A DNA stretch of 64,000 nt from Phyto melanocephala. Taxonomy: Eukaryota; Arthropoda; Insecta; Diptera; Rhinophoridae. The stretch spans positions 146,880,223 through 146,944,222 of the forward strand of contig OW799233.1 in NCBI GenBank assembly GCA_941918925.1. The letters are read 5' to 3'. A model generated the notes under the pieces. That model was not told the origin of the DNA. It was given only the letters and a program-made list of their open reading frames with translations, and did no database searches. Made by a program: the position numbers and the translations under genes. This document shows positions 61,788-64,000 of the stretch, one piece after another. Positions within the stretch are counted from its first letter, which is position 1; each line of letters opens with the position of its first letter.

Positions 61788-62545
61788 ACAAGTAAGAGCG
61801 CTATAATCGGCCGTGCCGAATCTTATATACCCTTCACAACGTGCAGTCATGCAATAACAGTAGTTTGTGTCACTATTCATCCCATATGAAATACGTACAT
61901 ACCTATATAAAAACATCTAATTGTAAAATTATAAATTCACGTATGTATGTTAAAAAAAAACGAAAAAAAAAAAAAATTTTAAAAAATTTAAAAAAAAATT
62001 TAAAAAAAAAATTTTAAAAAAAATTATTATATATATAATATATATAAAACAAAAAAAAAATAAAAAAAAAAAAATTTAAAAAAAAAATAAAAACAATTAA
62101 AAAAAAAATAATAATAAAAATATAAATAATATATTAAATAAAAAATAAAAAAAAAATAAAAAAAAAAATTAAAAAAAATTAAAAAAAAAATTAAAAAAAA
62201 AATTTTTTTGGCTTAGCTGGGATTCGATGCCACGTTTTCTCTAACCAGTATACACGTTTGTATGTATGTATGTTGTTGTTGTATGTTTTTGCTTTAGCTT
62301 TGCCGATTAATGATAGATTTCTCCAAAACTTTTTACGTCATATGGAGTATAAAAAGATAACATATTTGCTAACAAATTCTTTTATTAATGTAAAAAATAT
62401 AAGAAAAATCACAGGCAGTCGTATATTTATGCTTATATCTCTGCAGGTCATGAACCAAATTCAACAATTATCTCCAGGCTTATGAATTTAAATATCATTC
62501 AATTGACATCCCTATGCATAAGGTTTCAAAAAATTTATATTTTAA
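61788..62545 (+). mobile_element. Family B repeat, copy 5 (diverged right half)
   Basis: It starts AACAAGTAAGAGCGCTATAA with the hairpin TCGGCCGTGCCGA, then the A-rich tract (61950-62200) and the tRNA-like module (62210-62252, minus). After 62280 the copy is hard to follow, but TATGCTTATATCTCTGC, CATGAACCAAATTC and CCCTATGCATAAGGTTTC still parallel copy 2. Confidence 0.7.
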
Positions 62546-64000
62546 AAACTTTATATATGTATATATATCAGATGTCAATATTTAAGAACTGTAAAACCTG
62601 ACATAATTATGAATAAAATCTTTTTTTTTTTCTCCAAAAAAACTGAAGACTTACAAAGACTTCAAAAATGACAAAAAGATATAATTCTGCACATTTTTTA
62701 AGACTGCAAGTAATGGAGTGTCATCCTCTACAAAAGAGTGTAAGATTTGTGAAAAATCGGGTGTGCTGCATGAAGAAACGTTGCATTGTGTAGTGAAGTG
62801 TTAAAGAGGAAAAAATATCACCTGATATCTTTCGAAATGTCATAAAAATGCGATAAAACGGGCATAAGTAAATGTGTAGTAGATTTACATCACAAAATAA
62901 TTTTTTTTTTCAATAAAACTGTTACTCAAAACCAAATTGGCGGCATTGTGCAGCAAACTGTGTACTAGCTAATGAGTTGCAATTTTTCTGTTAAGAATTT
63001 TTGTCACCGAACTATTCCCAAACGGCTGAACCGAGAATGGTTAAGTTTCATAAATTCATATATCTATATATCTATATTAAACGAATTTAAATTATGCATA
63101 TATTATGAAGCCTTATATTAATATTGTGCAAATTACAAACAAAATAAAAAAACTCACTTGTGGTGCAGGGTACAAGGCAAACAATTTTTATTTTATGGAT
63201 TTTATGGTACTTTTTCGGTTGCTGTTCTTGTTGTATATTGTGTGGTTAAAAATTGTTCGCTTGTTTGTATGGTACATTAGGAGGAAAACGAAAACACAAA
63301 AAAACCACACACAAAATATACTTTAACATGTAAAATATACATACAAAATATATTTAGTACGGCTTACAGTACCAAATAGATAAATAGGTGGACTTAGTTA
63401 ACTTAGCAAGAAGAGCAGCAATAATACAGACGTAGTCAGAGTGTGTATGTACTAGGAATTGGATTAAAAACCAGGATGTTTATACAGCTATGCCAATTAA
63501 GTATATTTGTGTATATATGTATCTGTACTTTTGTAATTCCTATATATACTTGTTTATAGGCCAATAAATATGTAAATATTTTGAGCTTACACGTGGAGAT
63601 TTGTTGATTAATAATTTTGTAAGGCTTTTAAAAAAGTAATACAAACACTGTTTGTACATTCATATGCACGTATGTACAACTGCGACATGTATAACAAAAA
63701 TAAGAAAAACAGCAACATGTATGGCAGAAGCGCTACCTATATTAGGTCTAAATAATAGATTCTAACTACATTGTTCCTTATATCGAATTACATATCATAG
63801 TTGGTGTAATGAGTTTGAAAGAGTGTGTTCAAATTGAAGTGAAAACAAGTTTTAAATAAATAAAATTATTATGAAAAAATTAAATTTCTTTGGACTTTTC
63901 AAAATTTAACTAAAACTTAAGACACTTAAAAAATTAAAAGATATAAGAGGTCCATGTCATGCTTGATGGTAAACTCCAACAAAATGCACAGAAATTTGTT
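62546..64000. other. AT-rich noncoding stretch with one cysteine-rich frame
   Basis: The frame 62709-62804 reads SSSTKECKICEKSGVLHEET then LHCVVKC and a stop. It has C-x2-C, two histidines and two more cysteines, which could be half of a zinc-binding module. No start, family or neighbouring exon is evident. The rest of the stretch shows nothing recognisable. Confidence 0.35.

Noticed and set aside
47664..61916. ORFs containing GDTNYCYCMTTRCEGYIRFG at 47664, 58859 and 61689
   Set aside because: The same peptide recurs because it lies in the shared end of family B; it includes the terminal hairpin and is not coding.

Overview
The window is AT-rich eukaryotic nuclear DNA, most likely from a brachyceran fly (inference). 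The case rests on composition, on relics of Tc1/mariner, piggyBac, PIF/Harbinger, Gypsy and RNase-H-bearing LINE elements, and on a dispersed repeat superfamily with a perfect 'ATTCGGC-TGT-GCCGAAT' type hairpin at one end and a run of GACGGACA-type repeats near the other. There is no confident intact host gene. The only host-like coding signal is one small candidate first coding exon at 16318-16425, so the window probably lies in a large intron or between genes.

Layout. 1-2.7 kb: AT-rich DNA holding a 701-bp element with perfect 39-bp inverted ends. 2.7-8.7 kb: a mosaic of family A repeats ending in a family B repeat. 9.9-11.9 kb: a 242-bp MITE, a mariner transposase relic and a decayed piggyBac transposase tail. 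14.1-14.6 kb: a MITE carrying a second, 131-bp palindromic MITE. 16.3-18.6 kb: the candidate exon, then a family D repeat interrupted by a young 5'-truncated LINE whose RNase H frame is still open. 20.2-25.5 kb: a mariner copy with both ends, a Harbinger relic, a Helentron-like fragment and another mariner relic. 26-31 kb: old family A and D remnants and unassigned sequence. 31.2-37.5 kb: two large family A copies in opposite orientations, each with the same mariner-type MITE at the same site, and between them a family B copy split by a 727-bp mariner deletion derivative. 37.5-42 kb: unassigned. 42.7-44.7 kb: a family D repeat split by a Helentron-like element with six tandem units of about 120 bp. 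47.7-62.5 kb: four more family B copies, a Gypsy pol fragment, a mariner relic, MITEs and long stretches with nothing recognisable.

The biological content is the nesting history. Families A, B and D share terminal modules but have different interiors. Mariner MITEs and a LINE landed inside them, and at least one MITE appears to have been copied as a passenger inside family A. No system of cooperating host genes can be read here. All coordinates of decayed elements are approximate except where a duplication or TIR boundary is stated.
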